A DNA stretch of 64,000 nucleotides from Cichorium intybus (GCA_023525715.1 CM042014.1:21058063-21122062); one strand, 5' to 3'; positions 1 through 11,796 are shown, counted from the first letter of the stretch. Notes: generated by a model not told the origin, from the sequence alone. A program made the numbers and translations.

Positions 1-18
1 AGTATTTCATTCTTTTAA

Positions 19-82
19 TCTAATGGTCACAATTCGGTCACACATTCACACAATACTTGCTATTCACGTTTGAACCTAACTT

Positions 83-129
<47 letters not shown>
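19..129. repeat. Direct repeat copy 1 with (TG)n(TA)n tract
   Basis: A block beginning TCTAATGGTCACAATTCGG and running into (TG)n then (TA)n recurs at 1611-1780 with a few substitutions (for example cacacattcacac versus cacgcattcatac). The two copies bracket the Helitron material at 981-1531. I infer a local duplication or template-switch event; no gene is present. Confidence 0.8.
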
Positions 130-130
<1 letters not shown>

Positions 131-1054
131 CTAATAAATAAGTAACTCAAAGCCACATGTCATCTCCTCATTGATTTTGACACATGTCATTTTCTCATAA
201 TTTTGAGTTTCTTAAAAAAATTGTTTGAATTGAATGTATTTAATTCCAATAATTTATAACTTAAGCAATAAATTAGGAACCTAGCAATTTAATTAATGGA
301 TTCTAACAATTTAATTATCACTTAAATTAAATGACAAGAGAATGCATCATATTTTCATTTTCTTCTCATCGATGATACATATGTCAATAATTTCGGAAAG
401 GTAGCATGATGATTAATGGATTTTTTTTCGAATGCCATAGATCTTTAATGCAGGTCCAAAAACAAACATAAAACTACATTTACGTTTAAAAATTTTATTA
501 TACTAATTTTATAATTAATATATCTTATATAGTTTACTAAGTTTGGATAACCTTTGATTTATTATGTCTATTAAAAATATAATAACTAATTTCCATAATA
601 GAATTAAAATATTTAACATAATAATAAAAAAACACGGCACACACGCGCATGCACGCACGCACCAGGGTCGGCCTTAAGGGTATTCAAAATGCATGAACGT
701 AAAAAATTTACGTTTAATATATTAGTGATGGAAAATCCATCGATAAACCTTTACAAATTCCGTCGTTAAAAAGTTTTATTGATGGCTCATTTTTTACTAT
801 TCACTATTATTGATCAGTTTCGTATAAATATATATTCTAAAATGAAACATGTTATATTCATAAATGAATACAAAAATTCTAAAATATTTTATGAAACGAT
901 ATATTATAATAAGTACACAATATATTCTAATTGAAAACTACATACTTTAATTTTAATTGAAAACATCAACATACTAATGTCGTCGTCGCATTGCGCGGGT
1001 ACACACCTAGCAGTGAAGCAATATTATTGGGTAATCGTGTTATAGAAATAGAGT
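130..1054. other. AT-rich intergenic DNA with a Helitron-like 3' end
   Basis: No coding sequence is visible. Position 652-680 (CAGGGTCGGCCTTAAGG) looks like the outer end of a hAT-type TIR, but I found no partner end. At 981-1010 a GC-rich degenerate hairpin (cgtcgcattgcgcgggt) followed by acacaCCTAG resembles a Helitron 3' terminus (hairpin plus CTRR), although the next base is C and not the expected T. Confidence 0.45.
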
Positions 1055-1379
1055 TATATCTTGAAATAATATTGGAAATCGTACGTTTATTCCAAAAATG
1101 TCTTTGACGCCTTCAGATAGAAGAATTTCTTTCAAATTTCAAAGAAAACAATTTTCATTGACTGTATGTTTTGCAATGACAATAAATAATAGTCAACGAC
1201 AATCGCTATCAAAGGTGTGTTTGTTTCTGAGACAATCAGTCTTCACACACGACAAGTTGTATGTTATATTTTCAAGAGTTAAAAGTAAAGATAGATTAAA
1301 AATGTTAATTTTAGACGACGGTAAACTTAGCAATAGAACAACAAATGTTGTATTCAAAGAAGTCTTTCAAAATTTGTAA
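1055..1379 (+). pseudogene. Decayed C-terminus of Helitron PIF1-like helicase
   Basis: The reading frame from the ATG at 1098 encodes the typical end of plant Helitron PIF1 helicases: SLTPSD, then FAMTINNSQRQSLSKV, VFTHDKLYV, FSRVKSK and a TTNVVFKEVF end. The motif that is normally TINKSQGQ reads TINNSQRQ, so a helicase-motif glycine and lysine are lost. The frame breaks just upstream (around 1070-1095), where a shifted frame still reads FIPKM. Only the last ~90 residues of a protein normally over 1000 residues long remain. It sits 150 bp before a good Helitron 3' end. It is a relic and not a functional gene. Confidence 0.8.
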
Positions 1380-1500
1380 TTTGTTATAATTGTTCAAAGT
1401 TTATCAATATTATGTTGTAGTGTTTAATTTAATAATGTATATATCCAAAAATTTCATTATATGTTGTCAAGAATTTGTTATACATAATTATTTGTGTATC

Positions 1501-1530
1501 ATCCCGTGTAATATACGGGTCTTACAACTA

Positions 1531-1531
<1 letters not shown>
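1501..1531 (+). mobile_element. Helitron 3' terminus (hairpin plus CTAG)
   Basis: The hairpin CCCGTGTAATATACGGG (1503-1519) is followed 8 bases later by CTAG (1528-1531) and then T. This is the classical Helitron 3' end: a short GC-rich hairpin, CTRR, and insertion before a T. With the helicase remnant upstream it marks the downstream boundary of an old Helitron. I could not place the 5' TC end. Confidence 0.75.
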
Positions 1532-1866
<335 letters not shown>

Positions 1867-3920
1867 GTCATAACCACAGTCAAATCTCTCCTTCCGACAA
1901 CTATTTATTTACACAATTGACATTTATACGGTAAAGGTCTTGTTCTTTAAAAGACCTATATTGTGTCTAGTACTCCACGATTCCACTATGCAAGAACTTT
2001 AAATCGTTCTCTTGAAGCACATCCTCTTTTTTCATAAAACGATCAACTTTCACCGAAATCACCTGCATCAATAGAAAAATCTCTATTCATTGGGCATTTC
2101 AATACAATCAAATAGAAAGCCCCAATGACACCATATTCTAGGGGCCCAAACTATGAGAGTGAATAAATCATCCTCTATCTATTTCCAATCAAGGTTCCTT
2201 CTCCTTTCCCCTCTTCAAACTCTAATTTGTCAATAAAACAATAATTATATTTGAGGTAATTATATAGAAAAAATCTAAAACTATAGTAATAAGATATCTT
2301 TAAAAAAAATTAAGTAATTTGAGTGGAATAAATCTAAAATTTGTTTACAATTTAATGAAAAGAAATGGATTTATGATACTTGAGTTGCTTAATAAAAAGA
2401 TGGACCTATGATTCCTGTGTTGCTTAATTTTTTTTTAATTAAATCCCATCAGTTGTGATCACTATTTGTCGCAGGCTGGCACTACAAGGACCATCACGAC
2501 AACGTAAACAGTGATGTCATTCGAAACACAGGTGATCAAATCTTAAATATCATATAATATGTTTTCATACAATCAATTGTAATAAAATATTCTTAAGCAT
2601 AATTTTCACACATAAGATTTCTCATTTTTATTTTGTTGTTATTAAACGACGTCTTTAAGCATTTAATTAACGATTAAAGATTCTATTATACCATTTGTAT
2701 GATTGAACGAACTTAACCTTTATGTATTTTCCATGGAAATAATGTCATAATTCTATGTTTCCAAAATTGTCATTGCATCATCCAAGTCAACTGCAGTTCA
2801 TATTTGTACGACACTGAAAAATAACTTTGATTTATTTAGTTGAATTTTAGTTACATTACTTATAACTAAGATGAGAAGGCTTTATAATTTTAAATAATGA
2901 AACAAATCCAATCGGTCAAAAAGTACCCAACGATTTAAAGACTTACAATTTTTAAATCATCTTGTTAAATATGTTCAGATTATAATTTTTAATAAGAATG
3001 GTTTCATAATCAATTAATATATTAAATATGTATAGAATAATAAATGGTAGATAAAAATCGACAGGTCAAAACTCATTGTAATATTTTATCATGTGTTAAA
3101 GATTACGGGTACTCATATTATAACGTATCAATTGCTAAAGATTACAGGTACTCATATATGTTGTAACGTATTAATTGCTATGCAACTTGTCCGACTCATC
3201 CATCCACACTTCTATATATAAAATCAAGCAAAAACACCACCAAAGAAATCGAACAAAGGCAAAGACAACGAATGAATGTCGCAACAAGATATACATAATT
3301 GTCATGTATATGATTGATTGCGTTTTGTCTAAGGAATTGAAATTTTCTTGTGTTTAATAAGATCATGAATTTGAATCGGCTCTTCAGTCCGTTCCATAAA
3401 TTTTCCATGAATGATCAATTATCGAGTGTCAATAATTTAATATATCTCTGAGTATATTTTAATAATCTATTGTGGAAATGGTTACATGCAATTTTCCATT
3501 TTTACTTATTTTTGAGTTTGCGAAGTAATGTCTCATCGTAAGACCGGTTTGTATACTATTAGAACTTGCGGTTTAATGACTAAATCTTTGTTTTTTACAT
3601 TTAAATAATTAGTAAGGTCAACTCATCTGTTAAGTTCGGAATTCGTTTGTTAACGTCTTATAGTCACTTGGTAATTGGTATAAAATAAAACAAAACTAGA
3701 CTGATTAATAATAGCCCCAAGGTATAGGTTATTCTTTTATTCCCATCGTAATCCTCACTATTTCAATGTGAGCTCCTAGGTAACACATGAAATATTGTTT
3801 ACACTTTTTGACAATAGATTCAACAACTGTCACAAGGATTTTTCATTGATTATTGTAAATCACAATTATTGTTTTGGAATGGGGAACACATTGGATTACT
3901 ATATTCTTTCTTCGTTTAGG
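1867..3920. other. AT-rich intergenic DNA, nothing recognised
   Basis: Only short, unconserved reading frames are seen, with no splice pattern, RNA gene or element ends that I can support. Confidence 0.6.
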
Positions 3921-4440
3921 CTATAGGGAGTGATGCCAAAGGGTGCCACACCTTAACCCAACTTTTCCTCACCAAGCCCTTGCCCACCTCTCTCAGGAAA
4001 GAGAAAATTGTTGTTGTGGAGAAAGAAATGACAGCCACATGCCGATGAGAGAGAAAAGCTTCACCTTGCTGAGCATCGGGCACAGTGTATGTCGAGGGGT
4101 GCCGAGATCCACGTCAGAGGTGTCGAGCTGCTTACCGCCCCACTTCCCATGTCTTACAAAAACGCAAAGTTGAGTTAACATATAGAGTTAGAAAACATGT
4201 TAGATTATTGGTCAAATATGTTAGTGATTCTAGTATTATCAATACGTTATTGAAATTCATACGTGTATCGAAGGGATTTAGACTAAAGCCTAATATACGA
4301 ACCAAGTGGTGTGGTGTGTACACTTGTATAGACTATTCGATCTCGAACACGATGAATGATGGGGCCAAGGGGTTGTGCCGTCTTACGGGGTATGGGGCAG
4401 TAATGAGATTAAAGGCTAATGGCCAGTTATTTTTTTAACG
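3921..4440. other. Possible MITE end and unrecognised repeat
   Basis: The stretch after TTTAGGCTATAGGGAGTG (from about 3916) has the G/C-rich, CACC-rich style of PIF/Harbinger MITE ends, but no matching inverted end was found downstream. The block to 4440 gives no convincing protein. I treat it as a truncated repeat of unknown class. Confidence 0.3.
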
Positions 4441-4544
4441 ACCAAATTATATAGAAAAACTAGCAATGAGCTAGTGGGAAAAAATTACATTACAAGGAAG
4501 AAACAACCTTGTTGGATTGTGATTACAACCAACCATGACTACTT

Positions 4545-4960
4545 TCATCCTAGAACTTCTATTAAACAACAAAAAGTAAGACTACGCCACAACCTTATTA
4601 AAAAAAACATATTTTCTTGATTTTTTGATCCAAAAAGACAAGCATTTTGGAATGTCCAAAGCACCGAGAAGAAAGTAAGAAGAACCGCATCCACACACTT
4701 CCATTGCATAGTGTTCAGACCTAAAATATATGCCCAGAAAATCCATTCTCTAATCATACCAAATAGCAATTCCCCACCAATAGTCAATATGTCTCCAAAT
4801 CAAAGAAACTACGAAATGAAAGGAAAATAAATAATAATTTTCCTTGATATATTTGTCACATGGCAAGCCTCAAGACACTTAACACACATAAAATTTTCTA
4901 AAAGTTTGTCACTAACGCTAGGCTTCAACTTTATCCTTTCAATAACAAAGTCCTTCTCAT
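4545..4960 (-). pseudogene. Possible LINE reverse-transcriptase C-terminal fragment
   Basis: The minus-strand frame 4787-4545 contains WKCVDAVLLTFFSVLWTFQNACLFG, broken here as WKCVDAVLL and LWTFQNACLFG. It resembles the tail of plant LINE ORF2, where the zinc-binding region is followed by a W..VDAVL...W..WKARN..LF pattern. Upstream minus-strand sequence to about 4960 has Cys and His residues (CVKCLEACH) and at least one stop. This is pattern resemblance only, and the fragment is clearly broken. Confidence 0.35.
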
Positions 4961-5401
4961 CATTAACTTAAATGATATACTTCAAGGTTGTATGACATAA
5001 TACTCGACAATACATCGTATGATTTTAGTTGTATAAAAATTGTATGCAAATTTTAACCAATGTTGAACCTCGTTAACACTCACTAGGTTCCCCAAGCCCT
5101 ACATATTTTGACATGTGTTCAGTTTAGGTGCCTTAGTTTGAATACCGAAGATGGATCTAGAATTCGAACATTTAGAATTTGTTGTATTTAACATTTAAGA
5201 TGTATTTAAGATTATTTACTTTATCGTTTTCTCATGATTATTTTTGTTATACCATTCATATTGTGCCTTGACACTTTAAACAATTTTTAAAATATCAAGC
5301 ACTTAACAGTTTGAAACCATTTTGTGCATATTGTTCTCCAAAGGTGATTTTTTTATAACACTTTGAAACTTCTAACTTAAATGACTATGTCAAATAGCCA
5401 T
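4961..5401. other. Intergenic, nothing recognised
   Basis: AT-rich sequence without supportable features, up to the target duplication of the next element. Confidence 0.6.
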
Positions 5402-8400
5402 GTGATTGTTGGATTAGATGTCTAAGTCATGACTAATAATTTGTATTTACCTAATTAATAGTAGCAAAGTCAATTTGGGTTGCCCTCATAACTGGAGGTT
5501 TGGTAGAAAGTTCGGTAGAGAGAAAGGTTGATTTATTATGTGATTAATAAATCAACAGGAATTAAATATATGGTTTGTTAATATATTAATGTGATAATAT
5601 ATTAATTAAAAACTATATTTATTAATTAAATATATGGTTTGTTAATATATTAGTGGGTGCTGGCCTTCCCTCCTCCTGCCCTCCTGTTGATCACAACTTT
5701 GTGTTGGTGTCTTTTCTTTTCTTTTTCCTATGTTTTTTACGGCTCCCATGTTATAGCTTTTTCTAGAGGCATGGCTTCTTCTTCTTCTTCTATTGTTTCA
5801 GATACTTTTTGTCCGTGCCCGTTTCGGAGTTTCCATTGTTGTCGAATAGGTGAAGGGGGTAATAAAGGAAGCTCTCGTATGATTTCTCACCTTAAAAGTC
5901 AACATCTTTTGAATGATGACCGCAAACGGGTTTTACGTGAGGCTTTGTCGACGGATCATGGTTTATTTATGGAGGTGGAAAAAACGTTGTTGTCTCTCCG
6001 TCAATGGTTGTGTGGGAATTGTATGTCTCTGCATGCGGTTAGTCGGCCATGTCATCATCCGAATGGTCTTGTCCGTTTTATTAATGAGGATATTGGTTCG
6101 ACCACACATGGTTTGACCTCACACATTGTCGGTATTGTTAAGCCGGATGCTATGATTTATGCGCTAAATGTTTCAGAGGATTGGGTTATGGATGTTGAGC
6201 TTCTTAACCGCGTCTTTAAAACGCCGATCACTACGGTCAAAAGTATCCCTCACAGTTGTCGTTTAGCTTTCTCGCAGGCTTTAAAATCAGCTATCTACAA
6301 GGTGGTTGCCCAGCCCAACTCTGTTGATGCCTGGGTTAGGTTGTTACTTCTTCCTCGTTGTACGCTGCAGGTTTTTAGGCCCAAGAACAGACAAGAAAGC
6401 AGATCTGGGAACAGAAACTCCATACAACAAAGTTACATTTTGAAATCCTTGGCTACATGGGGGAAAGAGGACGGTATCACCACCCTTTTAAACACCATTT
6501 TCGACAACAAAGGGGGTGGGCACATGGGCCAAGGGGGGGACAACACTCGGTCTAACACAACGGCTAATACCAACATTAGACAATGTCTCCGTAAAGTTGC
6601 GGATGGTCATTTTTCTGCAGCAGTTAAAGTTTTAGGCTCCTCTGGTGTTGCGCCTTACAATGGTGATACCATTAAAGCCTTAGAGGATAAGCATCCTCTA
6701 AAACCACCCCCTTCTATGCCGGGCACCTTTTACTCTGAGCCTCCCCTTGTTTCCGTTTCCGATACTGTTCTTGGTTGCATTAAATCTTTCCCTAAAGGGA
6801 CTTCATGTGGTAGAGATGGCTTGAGGGCCCAACATATTTTAGATGCCCTATGCGGAGAGGGGTCAGCTTTAGCTACAGATCTCTTACGGGCCATCACCAC
6901 TGTTGTTAATTTGTGGTTGGGGGGAAGATGTCCGTCTGTTTTGGCAGAGTTTGTTGCGTCTGCTCCTCTCACGCCACTTATTAAACCAGACAACGGGATC
7001 CGTCCAATTGCAGTTGGTACTATTTGGAGAAGGTTGGTTTCGAAGGTGGCTATGAAGGGTGTTGGGAAAGATATGGTTAAATACCTTAACGATTTTCAGT
7101 TTGGGGTCGGCGTGTCCGGGGGTGCCGAGGCTGTTTTGCATTCTGCTAATCGAATGTTGTGTAAAAACCACGATAATGGGTCCCTTACTCTGCTTGCGGT
7201 GGATTTCTCGAATGCTTTTAACATGGTGGATAGATCCGTCTTACTCCGCGAGGTTAGAAGGATGTGCCCTTCTATTTCCTTGTGGGTCGATTTCTTATAT
7301 GGAAGGGCTTCCAGACTTTACATAGGAGACACCCATATATGGTCCACTACTGGGGTTCAACAAGGTGATCCCTTGGGACCCCTTCTTTTTGCCCTTGTTT
7401 TACACCCTCTCGTGCATAAGATTCGAGACAATTGCACGCTCCTGCTCCATGCTTGGTATTTAGATGATGGGACCGTTATTGGAGACTCCGATGAGGTGGC
7501 GAGTGTGTTAAACATTATCCAGGCGGATGGTCCAGGGTTGGGTCTGGAGCTGAATATTAAGAAAACCGAGATTTTTTGGCCCTCTTGTGACGGTAGGAAA
7601 CTACGTGACGGCTGTTTCCCAGCAGATATTGGCAGACCTTCTTTGGGAGTAAAGCTTCTTGGTGGGGCTGTTAGTAGAGACGCTGGGTTCATTAGTGGGC
7701 TGGCCTTGAAGAGAGCTGTCAAGGCTGTTGATTTGATGGGCCTTCTTCCCCAGCTTTGTGACCCGCAGAGTGAGCTCCTCTTGCTACGTTCTTGTATGGG
7801 CATTGCTAAACTTTTCTTTGGTTTAAGAACCTGCCAACCGATGCATATGGAGGAGGCATCTTTGTTTTTTGACAAAGGGTTGCGTGGTTCCATCGAGGAC
7901 ATTGTGGTTTGTGGTGGCCCTTACTTTGGAGACTTCCAGTGGCGGTTGGTTTCCTTACCAATACGTTTTGGTGGTTTGGGTTTGTACTCGGCTAGTGAGG
8001 CTTCTTCGTACGCTTTTGTAGCCTCGAGGGCCCAATCTTGGGCCTTACAAGATCACATCTTGCGCAACAGTGGCATATGTGGCATGGACATTGATTATTA
8101 TTTTGCTTTGGATCGTCTGCGTGGCACAATTCCAGATTTTGATTGTAACGATTTCACTAATAAGGACATCGCCCCCCCTAAATCCCAAAAAACATTGGCG
8201 AATGCTCTCTTTAGTAAGATCGTCAAGGATATGGAAGACGACTTTCACATGACGTTCAGGCAGAAAGCTGTATTGGAGTGTCTACGAGCACCCCATGCTC
8301 AGGATTTTTTGCTTTCTATCCCCATTGATGGCTTAGGCCTACATATGTCCCCTGTGGAATATCGCGCTATTCTACGGTACCGCCTTATGATTCCTCTTTT

Positions 8401-9564
8401 TCCGGTCGACGAGATATGTCCGGTCTGTAGGAAGGCGTGCTTGGACTCTTTTGGGGATCATGCTGTTCATTGTCGGGAGCTCCCAGGTTTCAAATACCGA
8501 CATGATATGGTTAGGGATGTTCTTTTTGACGTTTGCCGGCGTGCCGGGATTTCGGTTCGAAAAGAAGCCCCTGTTAACTTTTTGACTGATCCGTCAGACG
8601 GGAGATCTTCACTCAGGCCTGCTGACATTTTGGTATTCGGATGGAGCGGAGGTAAACATGCATGTGTGGACCTTACCGGGGTTTCCCCTCTTGTGAACTT
8701 GAGGAGTGGCAGTTTCACAGTGGGGCAAGCGGCTTTGAAAGCAGCTGCATGCAAAGTGGATAAACACGAAAAGGCATGTCGGGAGAATCAACATGTGTTT
8801 ATCCCTTTCGCTTTTGATACCTTTGGTTTTCTGGCTTCTGAGGCTGTGGAGCTACTCAACAGAGTTCAACGGGTTATGCATAGTACCATCATGTCACCTA
8901 GATCTATGAATTTTGTTTTTAAGCGTATCGGCTTTGCTATTCAAAAAGGGCTAGCGGCGCAGCTTGTTGCCCGTTTGCCCAACGTTTTTATGTAATTTAC
9001 ATATTGTTATTAGATATATTCATTGGATTTAATTTGGTGATTAATTTAATTAATTAAAGGTGCAGGGACTGAAACTGTAATTATTCAATAGTTGAGTAAG
9101 TGACAGTTATAGTAAACCAAGTGACCACGAAATTATGTATGGGATAATACATAATTTCGATGATAATAAGTTAGGATAAATAGATTTGAATTGTAAGATA
9201 AAGGCTTATCTTATTTGAATTCAAAAAGGTTTATCTCTAAAGGCTTATCTGGTTATCGGTTGGAACCTATAAATAGGGAGCTCCATGCACACCATTTGGC
9301 ACGACTTTTGACTCTATATTCTCTCTAAATTTCGTGACCTACCTCTCTAGCTTGGGTGTGATCTCATTTGAGACAGGACACTTGTGCTGCTTAGCTTGCA
9401 AGAAACAACTAAAGGTTAGTTTTTCTGATTTATTCTTTTAGTTAATTTTTGTTTGGCCTTTAGGAATTAGTTACATGTTCAAAGTAAGAAAACATAGATC
9501 TAATCTAGGTTACATGTGAACTTAGGGTTTTAGTTCATAGATTTGCAGAAAACCTAACAGTGAT
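5402..9564 (+). mobile_element. LTR with 5-bp TSD, interrupted by an RT ORF
   Basis: The sequence starts TGTTGGATTAG at 5407 and ends AACCTAACA at 9559. It is flanked by the perfect direct repeat GTGAT (5402-5406 and 9560-9564), as expected of an LTR insertion. Both ends are homologous, in inverse orientation, to the LTRs of the retrotransposon at 9852-17509: the first ~220 bp match its U3 start, and 9018-9559 match the rest, including a TATA-like TATAAATAG at 9269-9277. No primer-binding site follows the 3' end, so this is a solo LTR. About 3.4 kb (roughly 5627-9017) holding a reverse transcriptase ORF sits inside it. A 28-bp LTR segment (taaatatatgg...) is repeated at about 5563 and 5628, next to the left junction. 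Confidence 0.8.
5771..8995 (+). CDS. Reverse transcriptase with restriction-like endonuclease end
   Basis: I start at the first ATG (MASSSSS), giving 1074 residues; the frame stays open upstream to a GTG at 5657. In order: an N-terminal Cys/His zinc-finger-like region (CPCP ... HLKSQHL), a second CxxC cluster (CGNC...CHH), an RT domain with the motif A aspartate in AVDFSNAF (D478), motif B QQGDPLGPLLF and the catalytic YLDD (D565, D566), a Cys/His knuckle CPVCRKAC...DHAVHC (from C883), and a C-terminal RPADILV (D952) followed by CVDLTG (D967). That last pair fits a PD-(D/E)xK-type nuclease as in RLE-bearing non-LTR elements, though the usual lysine position is Thr. It carries no gag, RNase H or integrase. 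The whole frame is open, so decay is recent or absent. It lies on the same strand as the host LTR, upstream of the LTR TATA, and has no poly(A) tail of its own. Assignment as an RT is secure; the element class is not. Confidence 0.85.
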   Translation: MASSSSSIVSDTFCPCPFRSFHCCRIGEGGNKGSSRMISHLKSQHLLNDDRKRVLREALSTDHGLFMEVEKTLLSLRQWLCGNCMSLHAVSRPCHHPNGLVRFINEDIGSTTHGLTSHIVGIVKPDAMIYALNVSEDWVMDVELLNRVFKTPITTVKSIPHSCRLAFSQALKSAIYKVVAQPNSVDAWVRLLLLPRCTLQVFRPKNRQESRSGNRNSIQQSYILKSLATWGKEDGITTLLNTIFDNKGGGHMGQGGDNTRSNTTANTNIRQCLRKVADGHFSAAVKVLGSSGVAPYNGDTIKALEDKHPLKPPPSMPGTFYSEPPLVSVSDTVLGCIKSFPKGTSCGRDGLRAQHILDALCGEGSALATDLLRAITTVVNLWLGGRCPSVLAEFVASAPLTPLIKPDNGIRPIAVGTIWRRLVSKVAMKGVGKDMVKYLNDFQFGVGVSGGAEAVLHSANRMLCKNHDNGSLTLLAVDFSNAFNMVDRSVLLREVRRMCPSISLWVDFLYGRASRLYIGDTHIWSTTGVQQGDPLGPLLFALVLHPLVHKIRDNCTLLLHAWYLDDGTVIGDSDEVASVLNIIQADGPGLGLELNIKKTEIFWPSCDGRKLRDGCFPADIGRPSLGVKLLGGAVSRDAGFISGLALKRAVKAVDLMGLLPQLCDPQSELLLLRSCMGIAKLFFGLRTCQPMHMEEASLFFDKGLRGSIEDIVVCGGPYFGDFQWRLVSLPIRFGGLGLYSASEASSYAFVASRAQSWALQDHILRNSGICGMDIDYYFALDRLRGTIPDFDCNDFTNKDIAPPKSQKTLANALFSKIVKDMEDDFHMTFRQKAVLECLRAPHAQDFLLSIPIDGLGLHMSPVEYRAILRYRLMIPLFPVDEICPVCRKACLDSFGDHAVHCRELPGFKYRHDMVRDVLFDVCRRAGISVRKEAPVNFLTDPSDGRSSLRPADILVFGWSGGKHACVDLTGVSPLVNLRSGSFTVGQAALKAAACKVDKHEKACRENQHVFIPFAFDTFGFLASEAVELLNRVQRVMHSTIMSPRSMNFVFKRIGFAIQKGLAAQLVARLPNVFM

Positions 9565-9846
9565 ATGTGTTACATATCGGGTTTCTTAGCAAGTACATGT
9601 GGGAGTATGTTATATTGCATGATATAGCACCATTTTTGCATGAGTGGTTGACATCATTACATGTATATATTTGTTAATATGCATTTCTAATACTTTAAAG
9701 AGTATTCTTTGAGGGGCATGCAAGGATCTTCATGTTGAAGGTTTGTATGCGGTGACATTTAAGTGATTTGATATGTCACCATGTTTCATAGTGTTCAATA
9801 TATGTTTGTTAGTCAACCTTAGTTGTATTCAAATTTTTGGGATGAC
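9565..9846. other. Host DNA between two LTR insertions
   Basis: About 280 bp of ordinary AT-rich sequence separates the two insertions. No features seen. Confidence 0.7.
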
Positions 9847-9851
9847 CTCCA

Positions 9852-10650
9852 TGAAAGGTTTTCTGCAACTATGAACTAACATTCCTAAGTTCACATGCAA
9901 CCTATATAGATCTAGGTTTTCTTCTAATTAAACATATAACATATCCTAGAAGGCCAGTAAAAGATTAACTAAAAGAAAGATCAAGAAAAACCAACCTTAA
10001 AGTGAATCTTGGAAGCAAAGCAACAGAAGTCTCTTGCCTCAAATGCAGTCACACCCTTAGCTGAGCTCTTGGCCAAAAATTCCTTGGGAGAGAGAGTTAA
10101 AATTCGTGGTCTAGGGTTTAGGGAGAGCCTCCCTATTTATAGCCTCCATGTGGTGATCAGATAATCGTTACAGATAAGCCTTTTTGAATTCGAATTAAGA
10201 TAAACTATTATTTTAATCATTCAAACACCATTTATCTGTAGTATATATATATATATATATATATTTATATCTCGAAAATATATATATCTATATATATAAT
10301 TTTGTTCACCACATGGTTACTCACACTGCCACTTACTCAACTATCGAATAATTACAGTTTTAGTCCCTGCACCTTTAATTAATCAATTTAACTGCCAAAT
10401 TAATTCCAATTAATTCCAGAAAAATTTCTAATTAATTATTATAGTTTCTAATTAATATATTATCACTTAAATATATTAATAAACTATTTATTTAATTTCT
10501 ATTGATTTATTAATCACATAATAAATCAATCTTTCTCTCTACCGGACTTTCTGCCAATCCTCCAACTATGAGGGCAACCCAAATGGACTATGCTACTATT
10601 AATTAGATAAATACTAATTATTAGTCATGGCTTAGACACCTAATCCAACA
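9852..10650 (-). repeat. 3' LTR of the gag-only element
   Basis: It runs from TGTTGGATTAGG to ...ACCTTTCA on the minus strand. A TATA-like CTATAAATAGGG (minus) lies around 10131-10143. It contains a short (TA)n of about 11 units near 10242-10263. It is related to, but diverged from, the LTR at 5407-9559. Confidence 0.92.
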
Positions 10651-10665
10651 GTCTCCCACTTGGAT
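10651..10665 (-). promoter_or_regulatory. Polypurine tract
   Basis: On the minus strand, AAGTGGGAGAC directly precedes the TGTTGG start of the 3' LTR. This is the expected place and composition for plus-strand priming. Confidence 0.75.
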
Positions 10666-11750
10666 AAGTCTATGACTAAAATTACCAATTTACCCTCTAA
10701 TTAATTTAGCAACTGTAGCTTCCTAGAAACCGCTGCCGAACTCTGACCTAGTCAGTTCTGTCCAAAGATAAGTGATCAGATGATCCTTCGTCCAACAAGA
10801 TATTTTCAGACACGAGACATGGATTGAGATCAATCTCTGTCCGATACTCTGTTCCCCGATTTCCGATTCTGCTCATGACTTTAGAACTTCTAATTGAACA
10901 CATCAATTTAGTCCAGGCTGGCCAGCACTTTAGTCAACTTCAAAATCATCGAGAGGCCTACAGATATCTGTTTCCCATCAGGGTCAAGGAACGAATAAGC
11001 TTTGACTCATATGCTTATATCTTTTACCAGTCAAATCATTCACAACAACACGTTTTATAACATCGAGTTACCGATGCGTTTTCGTATTATCAATGAACAA
11101 CTGCCTTGTAAATTATAACTCATATCTCTCCACTTCAAGATCATAAGATATTACCGTCTCAACATTGCTTGTGATATAATCCATGAAGTAATCTATTGAG
11201 CGTGGGTTTATCCAATACTCAAATCTCTATTTCTAAGTACTCATGAATGTTGTAGCAATCCTATTGCTATGTCTAACTCCTTAGACAGTCTACAAACCAA
11301 TTCATGACAGTCTTGATTCAATACTTACTTCCCAAAGTATGAGCGACTGTGGACCTATCTGAATAATTAAATTATTCGGGAAGTAAAACATGCAAAAGTG
11401 AAACATAAAGATCTGACTGGCAGCTACTCCTGCTTATTACCAAGTCTCCACAAGGTAATCACCAAGTCTGGTCTTGTCATAAACTATTATCGGTTTCAAA
11501 AATTTCTTTTAAACTTTCAATTCTAATTTTACATCTATGTCTTTATGAACCTTACACTCTTTCTATGTATCCAAAGTATCTTATACTTGTACACTCTATT
11601 GCAGATGATCCAATCGGATGCTCATCCGATAACATCTCAATATGTTATCCTATCAATTTCTCTCCTAACTCCATTCTGGTAAAGTGTATTGTGACTTCCT
11701 ATGGTTCTGGGGTCTTTAGTCTACTTGACTGCACCCTAAGACTATTTTGA

Positions 11751-11796
11751 GGTGTTATGATGTGCCGGTGACCCACACGCGCTCCATCAGAATACC
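11751..11796 (-). other. Class 1 stem-loop, copy A3
   Basis: Inner stem TGATG (11758-11762) pairs with CATCA (11785-11789) around a 22-nt loop beginning TGCCGGTGACCC and ending CACACGCGCTC. Pairing extends outward as GGTGTTA against GAATACC with one mismatch and one wobble. Confidence 0.7.

Noticed and set aside
5657..5770. N-terminal extension of the RT frame
   Set aside because: It begins with GTG and contains no ATG before 5771. A hydrophobic 38-residue start is more likely leader sequence.
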